Source: Casuarina equisetifolia (Eukaryota; Streptophyta; Magnoliopsida; Fagales; Casuarinaceae). From it: DNA of 64,000 nt. The stretch is taken from positions 24,703,580 to 24,767,579 of the forward strand of contig CM052355.1 in NCBI GenBank assembly GCA_028551475.1. Direction: 5' to 3'. The notes beneath the pieces were generated by a model. It made no database searches. It worked only from the letters and a program-made list of their open reading frames with translations, and was not told where the DNA came from. Made by a program: the position numbers and the translations under genes. Positions 24,601 to 36,404 of this stretch are shown here, piece by piece; position 1 is the first letter of the stretch, and each line of letters begins with the position of its first letter.

Positions 24601-25913
24601 CCCCCGGAAAGGCAACGGCAAGGCTCCTAAATGCTATTTGGCTCATCATGCTCTTACCGATGATGATGATTATGATAAGTTGAACAAAGGGAAATCCTTG
24701 CATTTCTCCACAACCAAAAGTGACCTATTGCTTATTCCTTTACTGCTGCTAGCCATTCTTCGCACACCACTACTTACGAAGCATGTATTTTTCCTAAACA
24801 AAAATGTTTTAATCATTGGCTTGTAGACTTAGGCGCCATTGACCATATAACGGGTAATTTTAACTGCTTAATTTCTCCTCAATCATGCATTCATGAATCT
24901 AGAATTGTCAAACTTCCTAATGGCAAGCATATTCCATCACTTATACAGGATCTATCATCTTACATAATAGATATTTTCTCTATGATGTACTTTATGCCGT
25001 TACATTTATTGCCAATTTATTATCTACCATAAAATACACCCATGATAATAATTGTTCCATCACATTACTTCCCAAATTCTGTCTCTTTTAGGACTTGTGA
25101 ACTTAGACAGTGATGGGACTTGGTAGAGTGAAGCATGATCTTTATTTTTTTTTTGTCTAATTTTGATGAGGATGCATGTAATGCTATAACATCTCATTCA
25201 GTCATAGACTCTTTTGTACCTTAGGAGATGAACAATATTTGTACTCTATCTTTATCTAATTGTATTTTGTTACATCAACGACTTGGACATCCATCTTTTC
25301 ATGCTATGTGCCATGTTTTTTATATTCTACAATCCTTTATGTATGATGTTCAAACATGACCCATTTGTCCTCTTGCCAAGCATGCTCGTTCTTCTTTCCT
25401 TCACAGGACTACCACCACCACTCATTCATTTAAATTGGTGCATATTGACATTTGGGGGCCCTATAAAGCCCTCTCTCACATAGGTGCACATTATTGCCTC
25501 ACTATAGTCGATGACTATACCTATGTGACATGGACATACCTTATGAAACACAAGACTGAGACTTTACATAATCTTCAATCTTTCTTCTCTCTAGTGTCAA
25601 CCTAGTTTGGAGCATTGATCAAACGTGTACACACAGATAATGCCCAAGATTTCTTTAGCACCTCTTGCACCACCTTCTTTGATTCTCATGGTCTAATTCA
25701 TGAGAGTTCTTATCCTTATACTCCTTAATAAAATGGTGTAGTTGAAATGAAACATAGATATTTATTCAATGCTGCTAGAGCTCTTCGTTTTCAATCCCAT
25801 TGCCCTATTTGCTTTTAGAGTGAATGTCTCCTCATGGCCACATACTTGATTAACCGTACCCCTAGTTTCGTTCTTAAGGGTCAAACACCTGATGAATGCT
25901 TGTTTGGGAAAGT
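21690..25913 (+). mobile_element. Copia retrotransposon, truncated within pol
   Basis: A 210-bp LTR (21690-21899, TGTTGAAAGATG to CTTAACA) is followed immediately by TGGTATCACGAGC, the initiator-Met PBS with small changes. Gag remains occur about 23530-24650 and include a zinc-knuckle-like CSHYGGSGHSKSKC (24532-24574). The protease region has DLGAIDHITGN (about 24826), where a working aspartic protease would have D-S/T-G. Pre-integrase LHQRLGHPS and integrase blocks follow (HIDIWGPYKAL, VDDYTYVTWTYLMK, HTDNAQDFF, NGVVEMKHRYL, PDECLFGK). Stops break the frame repeatedly. Pol ends at PDECLFGK (25913) where duplicated block 2 begins; reverse transcriptase, RNase H and 3' LTR are missing. Confidence 0.85.
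22242..23514 (+). mobile_element. Probable solo LTR nested in the Copia element
   Basis: A 1273-bp insert interrupts the Copia 5' region. It begins TGATAACTCTATTTTTATAG, and 5-bp gtaga flanks both ends (22237-22241 and 23515-23519). Near its right end it contains ctctgtgggacaatactttt, a phrase I associate with LTRs of plant Ty3/Gypsy elements. No PBS, pol or second LTR was seen inside, which suggests a solo LTR left by recombination. The 3' terminus (CCGAATA) is not the canonical CA. Confidence 0.55.
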
Positions 25914-27100
25914 GAGGTTTAAATAAAAAATGACAAAAAAAATAGTAAGTGACAATATATGCAGGGGCAGACTTTGTTGCGTGGGATCATTGTTCACCAT
26001 TCAATTCGGAAGTTGTGGCGGGGATCGTTGGGATTCAGAAGTTGAGGCAGGGATTTTTGTTGGGCCGATTTAGGCCATCTGATAAATAAATTGATGTTAA
26101 CATTTTGGGATAGGCGAGAGTGATCTTTGACATATGTTACTTCATCATATTCCATGTAGACAGTTGAGATTGGAAATGGATTTGGTAGATGTAGGATGGA
26201 TTAGATCTGCAAAAATCAAGCGTATTGTACAATAAAAGGTCCATTACCATTTTCCATCTCATGGCTATGATTAACCCACATTTTTCAGATAATACCGTAA
26301 CTGCCACTAGAGTCTTGATTTTTGACTAGCCTTAAATGACAAGGTTCTCTCTTAAATTTAGTGTTTTCTACTCACCTAAAGTGGTGGTAAAAAATGCACT
26401 CACTTTCACTGAGAAACATGTGGCAAAAATTTTTGTTTTAGTGCGTGAGTGCCCCTTATGAACGTAGAGAAGCAAATCAATGATACATGCGGGTACAAAA
26501 AAGAACTAGTATAGCCGTGCTCCAATAAAGCAGAAAGCTGTTAATCATACACGGTGACTTAGTCAATGAAACAAACAAGGAAACTGGCTGTGGAGACCTC
26601 TAGGTTACAGAAATACCTGAACATCCAACCAGACTGTTGACTGCATCGATTTGGGATCCTAAAAATTGCCTATTGATCAATATACCCTATTATTTTATGA
26701 AAAAAAAATCATATTTCAATATAAAACCTCCCTCCCTCCCACACTATTTGTCCCATCACTCCCACTATATCACTCTTCTCTCCCTCTCTCCTTCTCTTTC
26801 TGTGAAAATGGAAAACCTACTATTTTTGGTGCTAGAGAACCTCCTACTTATACTGATGTTAATCAAAGTGATTATCATTCTCGTGGTTTCTTGTTTCTCT
26901 GAATCTGCTACTACTATTATTGAGCTCCTCTACTGCTATATACAACTCAAGGCAGCATTCTTACTCATTTATGATTACATAGATGAAGTTATTGTTGCCG
27001 TAGGATGGATTATTTATGTCCTTCATTTTGTAGTTCATGTTCTAGTCGGTGTTAGAAAATATGGCCTCAAAACAGGCCCTTTTATAGGATCAAAACATTA
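25912..27100 (+). repeat. Duplicated block 2, one array unit
   Basis: From aaagtgaggtttaaataaaa to about 26875 this matches block 1: the left flank (gggatttttgttgggccgat), one 508-bp-type unit (landmark near 26224) and the right flank (gatcaatataccctattatt, then cctccctcccacactattt). It runs through the point where the Copia element sits in block 1 (gatgttaatcaaagtgatta), giving the unoccupied target site. A hydrophobic open frame (26814-27101, ATG at 26808) crosses that point but has no recognised family. Confidence 0.8.
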
Positions 27101-27755
27101 ATCATGGAGAAAATGAAATGGGTTTCATAAAATATACAAAACAGGTCCAAAAACATACCATTATTTATGTTTCTTGAGCTGCAAATTATAACTAAGTCTT
27201 CCCCTCTATTCTCTCCTATACTAGCTTGATGAGATAGCCTAAATGTTGTTGTGTGAAAAATTAGAAAGAAAGCGACAACAATGACGGCGTAAAAGCCCTT
27301 TTTATCTACCCATGTGAACAAATAGTTATTTAGTGTGTGTGAGTCATGGTTTATTTGTGTTAGTGTGCTTAGTGTTTTATGGGAGAGAGGGACATGATGG
27401 TTGACGTGGCAAAACTACCTTGAGGGGCAGTTTTCCACAACTAAACGCAATAAAACAAATTATATTGTTGTCTTCAAAAATTTCTCCCTAAAGCAACATT
27501 AAATATATTAAATATATATATAAACGGAGAGCTAGAGGGAGGACTTAGCCAATCAATAAAATGTCCATACAAATAGTCTCACTCATTAAAGTCTATAAAA
27601 TGGACAAAGGCCCACACCAACCAATACCATATATGCAAAAGGAGAATATATGTACAACATGTGTATAATTAAACGGATCAATAAAATCACATTGCATTGC
27701 CATCGTAGGTAATAATTGTTTATGCATCATTGATATAAGCCCACATTATATGGAC
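27101..27755. other. No gene recognised
   Basis: AT-rich DNA without coherent open frames or element ends. Confidence 0.4.
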
Positions 27756-28080
27756 TCCTACAATGAGCCAACAGCCAGAACTATTATTAAAATGGGCATC
27801 TACCGTTTGTTCACCATCCAAAACATTGCAATGAAGATGGGAGAAGATAGTCTGGCAGGATATGTACTCATGCTTACCCACAAGTTTGAGTTCTTTCTTA
27901 TAGGTAATTTTTCTTTTTCTTTTTTTTTCCTTTTCATCCTGGTTATGTTGTTAAAAATTATCATCCATGCAGGAACCTTGTTGATGCTCTCCCTGCTGCT
28001 ACACGCTTTGCATCAAGTTGCAACATTGCTTGTTGCCTTAAGACGGTTGGAAGACGGTTGGAAGACCAACCACAATTAAT
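27756..28080 (+). pseudogene. Fragment resembling the unrecognised membrane-protein gene
   Basis: The plus-strand stretch RTIIKMGIYRLFTIQNIA ... HKFEFFLIG followed by g|gtaatttttc resembles the exon at 11.4 kb (MIIKNRLMEVASDNFAS ... INVFLIG, also ending at a donor). A possible next exon after ccatgcag (27971) reads GTLLMLSLLLHALHQVATLL. No start or upstream exons are present. The relationship rests on a short match and exon-edge position, so it is tentative. Confidence 0.35.
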
Positions 28081-28399
28081 TGGGATAGAACGGAGAGAAT
28101 AGTACAAGAAGTGATGGATGCGACCATGCGACTGCTTTTTACTGCTGTTCATGTTTCTGGTATTTGCTTTGTTTTCCTCTAATGACAGATTTCGGTGCTG
28201 TTTATGTTTACAGATTTCTGTTAAGACATTGCTTATGAGTGTATTTTGTTGTTTGTTTTGTTTTCCTCTAAGACATTGCTTATGAGTGTTATGAGTGTTA
28301 TGAGTGCATTTCGGTGGCAATTGATGGATGTGCAGAAAACTTGGCATTCTTTTTTCCGTTGATTATTTTTTATGCTTCGAGTTATTCTTTTTATTTTTA
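28081..28399. other. No gene recognised; small local repeats
   Basis: The phrase aagacattgcttatgagtgt occurs at about 28222 and 28270, and tgttatgagtg repeats just after. Otherwise non-coding. Confidence 0.45.
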
Positions 28400-29822
28400 T
28401 TTTTATTGTGTGCTAAATAGAAAAGAAAAATGAAATATATTATTCAAAAAAAGGTGTAGATCACAACAAATGCAACCTAACTACCACTATCCTAAACAAG
28501 TAACGATTTAACTTAATTATATAGAATAGACAAATCACCTTGTCATCATTAATTTTTGGAAAGTAAAAATGAAATAGAAGCAAAATACCAAAATAGACTA
28601 AATAAACATAAAGTTACAATTTAGAAATTCCTTAGACGTTTAACACTCCTTTAAACTCCCATTTTAGTCGCATTTCACCCTAAACTAGTATTTTATCCTC
28701 TAATTTAAAATTCATTTCAAATTGATTACTTTTGCCGCATTTCCTTTCTTTTCGACAAAGCTTTCTAAACTCAAAAATTTTCAGTCTATTTCATGAAACT
28801 TACTGATTTAATTTGGCCTTTTGTTTTCAAAAAGCATCGACTGAATATATAAATGATTTTTGAATTGTTAGAAAGAAAGAAGGGAAAATTCGTTTTGCGG
28901 GAAATTACTTGAAGTTTATGCAGAACATTCACATATCATCCAAAACCAGACAAACCAGTAATATACACGGCCAAAATGCCTATATGACAAACTTACTACA
29001 ACTGGGAGTAAAAACGAACAAAAGAAATGAATAGCATACCACGAACACGAAAGCCAACATGGCAGCTTCAATATGAGGAAGGATTTCTTCACAACGAGCA
29101 AGCCAATTGGGTTGCCCGAGAACTCCGTGTTGCACGTTCAGCAGGACTAGGCTTTCCACATACTTCTCCGAATAAAAAGACTTTGCTGGGCCACGGAATG
29201 GAAGACCCACAGTCCGCTGGCTGCTTTGTTCGTAAGAAAATAACTGTCCACCCTTATTTAGCAGAACATTACCATTCTCCCCAAAGCCTACCACCCCATC
29301 TGAAGATTTCACATTGTTGATATCAAACAGTTTGGTCCAAGATTCAATCACTTCATACTCTTTCATCACCCACACGGATATTGAATCCTTCACCATGCTG
29401 TTGCGGAGGACAAGAGCAAGCATACCGTCGACAACAACAATTTCCCCCTTCTCCGCCCCTGAAAACTCCTGGGCATATCCACTTCACGAAACGTCTCATC
29501 TTCCTTATGAAACGATACGATCACACTGCACAGCACATCCTGCTGCTGTCGTCGAATGCTCGCTGGCCAGGTCCGTAATAGTGCGCCAAGTGTGGGTTCG
29601 GAGCGTCATAAATCTGAACACAAAGTGGGAGTGTACCGTCGGGATTGAGGTTGCTAATATTATACACAATCCTCACCAATTTGTAATCATTGGTCTTGAG
29701 AGCATACCCAAAGCCGTGACAATATATGTAAAGACACACTGGGCTATGTTTGGAACATAAGGATTAGGATTCAGAAGGGCTATGGTTTTCTGAATAAAAG
29801 GGTTCCAAAGAAAATATGAGCC
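28400..29822 (-). pseudogene. Inverted, 5'-truncated F-box pseudogene
   Basis: The minus strand aligns with 13.43-14.98 kb of the plus strand, that is, the C-terminal half of the F-box gene plus its 3' flank. Recognisable parts are SYFLWNPFIQK (near 29800), CHGFGYALKTNDYKLVRIVY, VLRNSMVKDSISVWVMKEYE, FSYEQSSQRTVGLPFRGPA and EKYVESLVLLNVQHG. The F-box domain itself is missing because homology begins only at ggctcatattttctt. Reading frames change between 29521 and 29423 and stops are present, so it is dead. It keeps Gln at the position where the 13-kb gene has TAG. Confidence 0.85.
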
Positions 29823-30065
29823 ACAACAAGGATCCAAAATATCACAATGCTTACATTTTACACGTCAAATGATTAATACAATGCTATAAAATATCTAATC
29901 AAATTTATTAACTATTCAATGTCATATTACATCAACGTGACAAAGAGAGCCATAGCTGAAATGTTGCTCGACGTCACAAAAATATAGAAATAGAGACTAT
30001 ATTATTTCATTCATCCAGCATGATATGATTTTTTCCTCTCTTTCTATATTTCTCAAATTAACCAC
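29823..30065. other. Unassigned DNA between pseudogene and repeat
   Basis: Non-coding; nothing recognised. Confidence 0.4.
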
Positions 30066-30655
30066 AAGGAAAAGTTTTCAATGATATTATTTTCGTGCAA
30101 AACTTTACCTTATTAACACCATAATTCTTATAGGAAAGATCTTATTTACTTAAGTCGTAAATATTCTTGTAGTACAAGTGATGGAATAGAAAGCTTTGAT
30201 AAATATTTAATTCTAAAATATCTTTCTTTTCTAAAAGTATAACCATAGAATAAACATTTTTTCCCCTTAAAAGTTTGGACTGGACTCTCCCAACTTGTAT
30301 AATTTTGATGCAAGCATATTGACATTTTTTTCTTTGGGCTCAACTACGTTGGAAAATTTTAGAGTCAATATATTGTCATTTCTGTTTGGATTGGGCTCAC
30401 CGTGGTTATGACATGGATTAAATTAATATTATACATTAGTTTAAATGGACTAACGTATCAATAAGACTAACAACATTATGTTGGAGGTTGTAATAGATTA
30501 GATTGCATTATGATTGATACCAAGTTTCTAACAATTTACTATTAGTCCAGCAAAAGTAACTAACAGCTTGAAGTATTTTTCACCTGAGAGGTCTATATTA
30601 ATTTTTTTTTGCTGCCTTTGCCTAATTAAAATAGAAAAATCAACTTTTTAGCAAA
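30066..30655 (+). repeat. Dispersed ~590-bp repeat, copy 2
   Basis: Same-orientation partner of 6366-6960. The two copies bracket the F-box, membrane-gene and Copia cluster. They end together at caactttttag, with unrelated sequence beyond. Confidence 0.75.
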
Positions 30656-30889
30656 TGTATATCCATATCTTTAGTCATATACAAGGAATACATTAACCCC
30701 AATGCCAAAACCATGTATGTTCTTAGGAAATCATTGTTTCCATCCTAAATCAAAGAAGATCTACATATTTATGGATGCCAATTTTGATGAGGAACTTATC
30801 AATAAAAGATCTACATACCTTATGAATCTATGAAAAATATTGAAATACAACTATCTATTCCAATTTTTATTTCAACAATCATTAAATCT

Positions 30890-32110
30890 TTATTTACTCT
30901 TATTGATCAACATAACATTATAACATCCAATCCTACATTAGAAAACACATCACATCCCCTCACAGAACCCATTTAACCATCACATCCCATGGTTACCCAT
31001 CTTAAAACTAGCACCCTTACTCATCATACATTAACATAACAACAAACTTATGCCCTTATTACATCCAATCACCACATACTCTACCTATTACACAAAAGTA
31101 GTAAAAGATCCTAAATGGCCTACCGTTATGGTTGAAAAATGCACAACCCTTATTCAAAACAACATATGGGAGCTTGTACCTCCATTACCTAAATCTATCT
31201 TGATTGACTCCAAATGGCCTTTTATAGTAAAACTTAAGACTTAAGGATTACTTGAATGCTAGGAGGCCTAGCATTGTTGTTAAAAACTACCTAGCATTAA
31301 CTATATGGAAACATTTAGTTAAGTCACAAAACTTGTTACAATACATCCAATAATAACGTTAGCCTATTCCAAAAGCAGGACACTCAACAACTCGATGTTA
31401 AAAATGTTTTTCTACATAGAGAACTTAGTGAAAAGGTCCATACGACAAACCACATGATTTTGTTAACCCTACTCATCCATATTATGTATGTTGTCTTTAT
31501 TGGTCTCTCCACAGGCTCAAACAAGCACCATATGCTTGGCACCACAAACTAAGTGCCTTTCTCCAACACATGGGATTTATATAGCCGGCATTGGTTCATC
31601 ATTATTTATTTTATGTAAATCCATTTATAAAGTATTTCTACTAATCCACATCAATGACATAATTTTAACCAAATGCTTCCATGCTCCTCTATCTGTCATT
31701 CTACAAACTTTTAAAAATAAATTTATAATAAAAAACTTTAGGCCTCTTTATTACTTTCTTTGTATTAAAGTTCACAAAACTACCAATAGTCTTATATTGT
31801 ACCAAGTAACGTTTACCATTGATATAATTAATCATGCCCAAATGGGTGCTGCTCATATAGGAAATGTTTCCCACATCATTGGTCACCCACCCTCTACCCA
31901 TGATGGTGAACCAATCAAATATCCCACTTATTATTGAAGTATTGTTAGGGCATTTCAACATCTCCATTTAACTCAACCTAATATTGCATATACTATTAAT
32001 ACAACTTTTCAATATATGCATGCTTCTATCACAACCCATTGGCAATCTTTACTGTGCATTTTTCAATATCTTGCTTATACACTACCCTGACTTGAAATTA
32101 CTATTCACGT
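30890..32110 (+). mobile_element. Decayed Copia reverse-transcriptase region
   Basis: The plus strand reads, across stops and frame changes, VVKDPKWPTVMVEKCTTLIQ then NNIWELVPP (about 31092-31185), the start of Copia reverse transcriptase. Next come LHRLKQAPYAWHHKLSAFLQ (about 31506-31566) and a damaged IYLLVYVDDII-like region. It ends with a connection-domain stretch, SIVRAFQHLHLTQPNIAYTI and MHASITTHW (about 31938-32043). Many stops and frameshifts show an old inactive copy. No LTR was found on either side. Confidence 0.75.
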
Positions 32111-33200
32111 GATTTAGGCAATTAATGCTTTTATGCTGAATTATGTGCTATTTTTTTAATTATTTTATCACAAATCAAGCCTAGAAATTTATAAGAACAT
32201 TATTGTGATGCTTGTGGAGACATTCAATCATTTAAGACTTGCTTTGGTGCTATTAAGTTTCATAGGCTTGTACATATTTGAGGATTTTCTAAACTACTCA
32301 CTTTGGGTGCTTTAAAGTCACTATTCTGCACTTAGCACCTTGGTTTGATTTTAACTTTATTGTTCTTATATCCATATTATATTGATCAAGATATCTGTGA
32401 GTGTTTGAGATTGATTGACAACTATATTACATTGACTGAAGCTTATAGTTTAATCTTGTATGGGTTCTAAACTAGAAACAATACATCCTTCCTTTTGTGT
32501 ATGTTGTGACTTGAGTTAATTTTATAGCTTGTTGGCTTATATTATTTATACTCGCGGTTAGCTGGATTACATCGTTGTGTTGGTAAACAATTATATATCT
32601 TATACACATTGATGTTGGTATCTTGTATGTTTGTAATTGATCTTTACTTAAATTTATCCAAACATACATGATAAGGTTGATTATTTGTACAAAAACATAC
32701 TCTTGAATTCATTCTCATATCTTGTTGTCTAAAGAGTTGAGAAAAGAGCAATACTTGAAGAAGAACTCATATTATTTGTGCATTACTTAGTGCTAGAGAT
32801 TCTAATTGTAATGTCATTTATACTAGCACTTGATAGATATTGACTTGCAACTTAAATCCTATAAATCCCTTGTATAGTTGATTTGGGGTGTGTATCGTTG
32901 TGCATTTGAGGTCACATGGACCCATTTTAGTCACAAGGTGTGTATTGCTGTCACTGGGGAAATTTCTTAGGTGACAAGAAATTTGTGTTTGGTTAACAAA
33001 CACCTATATAGTGTTTGCGTGCAATGCCAAAATCCTCTCAATCATGTTTGATTGAGAGAAGGGTGGAGGTAGTCTTATGGGGAGGCAAATCATCCTTAAA
33101 CAAACCATGTGTACATTCCTCCTTCCTCCCACGTCTACAATTAGAAATTAGAAAAGCTAATATCCCTGTATACAATATTAAATATTAAAAATTAAAAGAA
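32111..33200. other. No gene recognised
   Basis: AT-rich sequence downstream of the Copia remnant. No integrase, RNase H or LTR motif could be followed, and no host exon was seen. Confidence 0.4.
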
Positions 33201-33205
33201 GTAAA

Positions 33206-33965
33206 ATGCTAATAAATAAACCATCACCTAATTCAACTCTCCCTTCTCAAGTTGCTATAGTACTTACAGAAAAGACACATTGTGTCTTCCATCCTTGTGC
33301 CGCACACATGATTCAAGAAGGAAATTTTTCCTTCGGTATCTCTCTTTTTCACGCTGCAAGTGGAAGCTCCTCCAGCTCGCCCAGCATTCCCGGTGAACGA
33401 GGAAAGCCAAGATTTGTGGCTTCGTCGACCACACGGCATAACAGGAACTTTCCATACTGCAAAACGCACATATTGTTGGTGACCCGAGACCTTCCCGTTC
33501 CCAAAAGATTTCTTGCTTCCGTCCGTAAACTCCACCAAATCCAAAATCTTCTTCCCAAGCAATACAATTTTCTTTCTTCGTATTTTCTCTAGTTGAGATT
33601 GATTGCAATTTTACTTTTATTTATTTGTTAAAAAAAATTGTTTATTCACTTGTTGACTATAATTGATCCTTGTACATGTATTTATAGGCCCAAATTCGAT
33701 TCCAAATACGTTTTGTTATACAGGGAGATTGTTATGCTGTGATGGTGACGCGGGCGACTAAAGCTAACGTGGCCCTTGGCGATAACGTCATTGCCAGCTA
33801 GATGATGACGTGGCTTGGATGCTGACATGAAAATTCCTCTAATAAAGACTTCTATCGTTCTACTACATCCACGTGTCACACCAGAAATTCTTTCTCACAT
33901 GAACTGTCCTTCCATTTAGATTGTTCACTCTATGCAGTAACTACATCTGAAGATATTTCCAACAA
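33206..33965 (-). other. Possible promoter or LTR with a first exon, minus strand
   Basis: Read on the minus strand, TGTTGGAAATATC (33965) opens a segment with an ACGTGGATG-type motif and a TATA-like CCTATAAATACA (about 33688). After that come about 330 bases with no stop in one frame (containing ILDLVEFTDGSKKSF), ending near a strong donor-like TTCT|GTAAGTAC (about 33270). This is either a host promoter plus first exon or an LTR plus leader of a decayed element. No PBS was found after it and no protein family was recognised. Confidence 0.3.
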
Positions 33966-35540
33966 TTGACACCCAACAAACAGCCATTAAACCACAATTA
34001 TGAGTTTTGATTTTTCTCTTGCCCAACTTCTACAAAACGAAAAGACATGAAGGACAGCTTTCTGATGCAACAATTGTCCAAATTGATGTTACACGGTGTG
34101 TGTTGTCATCTCTATGAAGCAGACACAGGTAGATTCTCAGTGGCCGTCACATCTCCACCGACTTTGGACTTATATCTATCCCTCATCGAATGAATATGAG
34201 AGAATTCCCTCTAAGCTATTTTCTTTTGGACTTCTTTTTTTTTTTTTTTTTTTCTCCTTTGAAAGAGGAGAAGTTTTTCCCTCTACTTTCCATCACCAAG
34301 GATTATTAAGAGGAAAACCATGCTCGGAAGTTCTTCAATTTCCTGTTTCCCAAAGGCCAAATGGCCTCAAATTATGAAATTGGACTAGCCATCTTCTGTA
34401 CTACTTTAAGGTTGTTGTAGATGATTGGATGAACAAAAGGAGATGCCCCCTGACCCCAATACTTTGCTTTTGTGGTACCACATTTGTCCCTCTCCTTCGC
34501 TCGCAGGCATACGCACTTATTCTTCTTACTTTGGGAGCAATCAAAACATGCTCAAGTAGTATATATTTTGGCACATATTCTCTTCCAAAAATTAGAAGCA
34601 GTGTCACATGGGGCAGAGAGCTTTAAGATCCCATATTAGAAGTGCCTTGCTACTTGTCAGAGTTGGGGAAATCGATGAAAGAGACTAGTTGTGTAGGTTA
34701 ATAGGTAAAGCAAAAGGCAACTGATAGCTACGTTGGGAGTTCAGCTGTCTTCTTTAATGGTTTTGATTTAATTCTTTCGGAGCTGATTTCACCAAAATAA
34801 TGTCAGTTGGTGCTCTAGATGACACTCCCTAACAGAGACTGGGCATTTGAATCAGAATGCCGTATCCCATGCCCCATTTCACAAAAAGAAAAAATATTAA
34901 GGATGTTGGCTGGTCTGAGGCTTCAATACCTAGGCCGGCTACAAAGGATTATGATTTTAAAACTCAAATATATACAAGATAGAGGATGACATCTTAAAGC
35001 ACGCTTTTATATAATAAATTTCTCATTACACAGTATGGGCCCATATCTTCAAGCATAAGAAACCATTTTTCCAGGTAAGGTATTCTAAAATGCTATTAAA
35101 TAAAACTTTAAAACTTCAGAAGCACAGACATATCTAGAAAATTACCACTAGAAGTAACACGAGCAGTGCCAGAAGCAGATGGCATCTACAAGTAGAACTA
35201 AATAATTGAATCTGTAGGTTTATCCCATAACCATTTGTAGTTGTTTTTTCTAATTATTCCCACAAAATCTATTTTAGAACTTGCAATTTTGCACGTGCAG
35301 GTTGTACCTATAAAAATGGAATCGCTTTTGGAACTTGTGGTAGCATGGAGTATGATCTGACCGCTGAGACATACCCTCAAGTCTCTTGCTTGTACAGCGT
35401 TGGGTAAAATTACTTCTCCAACACTAAATTACCCAAAGAAATGTACCCACTTGTATCATGCCACGTCAAAGTACTCGACCCAACACTAAGAATTCTTCTA
35501 ATCTGACAACAACGTTAAAACAGAAGATTGGGAAGCTAGA
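33966..35540. other. Intergenic, no gene recognised
   Basis: Only short unrelated frames were found. A T-tract lies at about 34228-34254. The right end is probably the promoter region of the SnRK1 beta gene. Confidence 0.4.
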
Positions 35541-35579
35541 GTGTCGGCCTCTCATTGGTTGAGGTGTGATTATACAGAA

Positions 35580-36404
35580 TCAGCAACTTTAGAGGAACCG
35601 AGCAATGATGACGGCAAGGCAGCATTCCTTACAGAAACTAAAGTCCACCCACAAAGAGAATCTTCCGAATTCGGCGGAGAGTTGAAATACGGTTCGCACA
35701 ATTCCATCTCCTGCTCCAAGCAGGAGAAATTTGAGGGAGAGCGAAAGGGGAGAAGAGACTTTTGTCGCCAGAGACAAAGAGACAGAGTAAGAGAAACGGA
35801 AGACAGATTGCACTTTCCATAAGAATATCACTGAGAAGCTCCTGTGCAACAAGCTGCAAGAGAAATGTTACCTTCCCTTCAGTCAATCTTCTATTTGCTT
35901 CCCTGTGTTCTGTAGATTACTTTGCTAAGACGGGTATGTATCCTAAACGCTATAGTCTAATCACTTATGTATTACCTTCTTTTTCATCTTTTGTCCTGTT
36001 CTACACTATCCGTTCATCGATTCTGTTTCTATTTTTTCTCTTTTGTTTTTGGGTTTCTTGTATAATCTCACAACCTATACGTTCACATTTCTTTCTTCCT
36101 TTGGAATTTGATTGTTCTGTTCCTCGGCTTCTTCTGTTCATCTGTTAAAATTTTCTCGGCATGGTTTTCTTTGCTTTTTCTTTCTTCTTTTTTCTTAAAG
36201 AACTTTTAATAGTTTTTCCGCTTTCACTTTTTTCTGTTGAGGAATAGTATTTTTTTTTTCTCCTTCAATGAGTACCAATTATTATGATTTGTATCATATG
36301 TATTACTCCTAGTCTATCATTTATATTGGTTTTGAATCTCAATCTCTACGATTTTTAACTCATTCAACCGCCAAGATTGTAACTGGGACTGTTTGTTTAC
36401 AGTA
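35580..36404 (+). other. Probable 5' leader and leader intron of the SnRK1 beta gene
   Basis: The sequence changes from AT-rich to purine-rich at about 35580-35930. It then shows a donor-like g|gtatgtatcc near 35934, a T-rich stretch and the acceptor tgtttacag at 36402, two bases before the ATG at 36405. The short frames here are therefore best read as leader and intron sequence. Confidence 0.5.

Noticed and set aside
26637..27101. 154-residue membrane protein in block 2
   Set aside because: Most of it reads through the non-coding flank of the duplicated array. It starts from a non-ATG codon, and block 1 does not keep the frame.
35541..36148. Overlapping frames upstream of SnRK1 beta as genes
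   Set aside because: They lie in the purine-rich leader and T-rich leader intron, on both strands at once, without family matches.
36393..36404. Earlier start for the SnRK1 beta subunit
   Set aside because: It is a TTG, and ATG 36405 gives the expected MGN myristoylation start.
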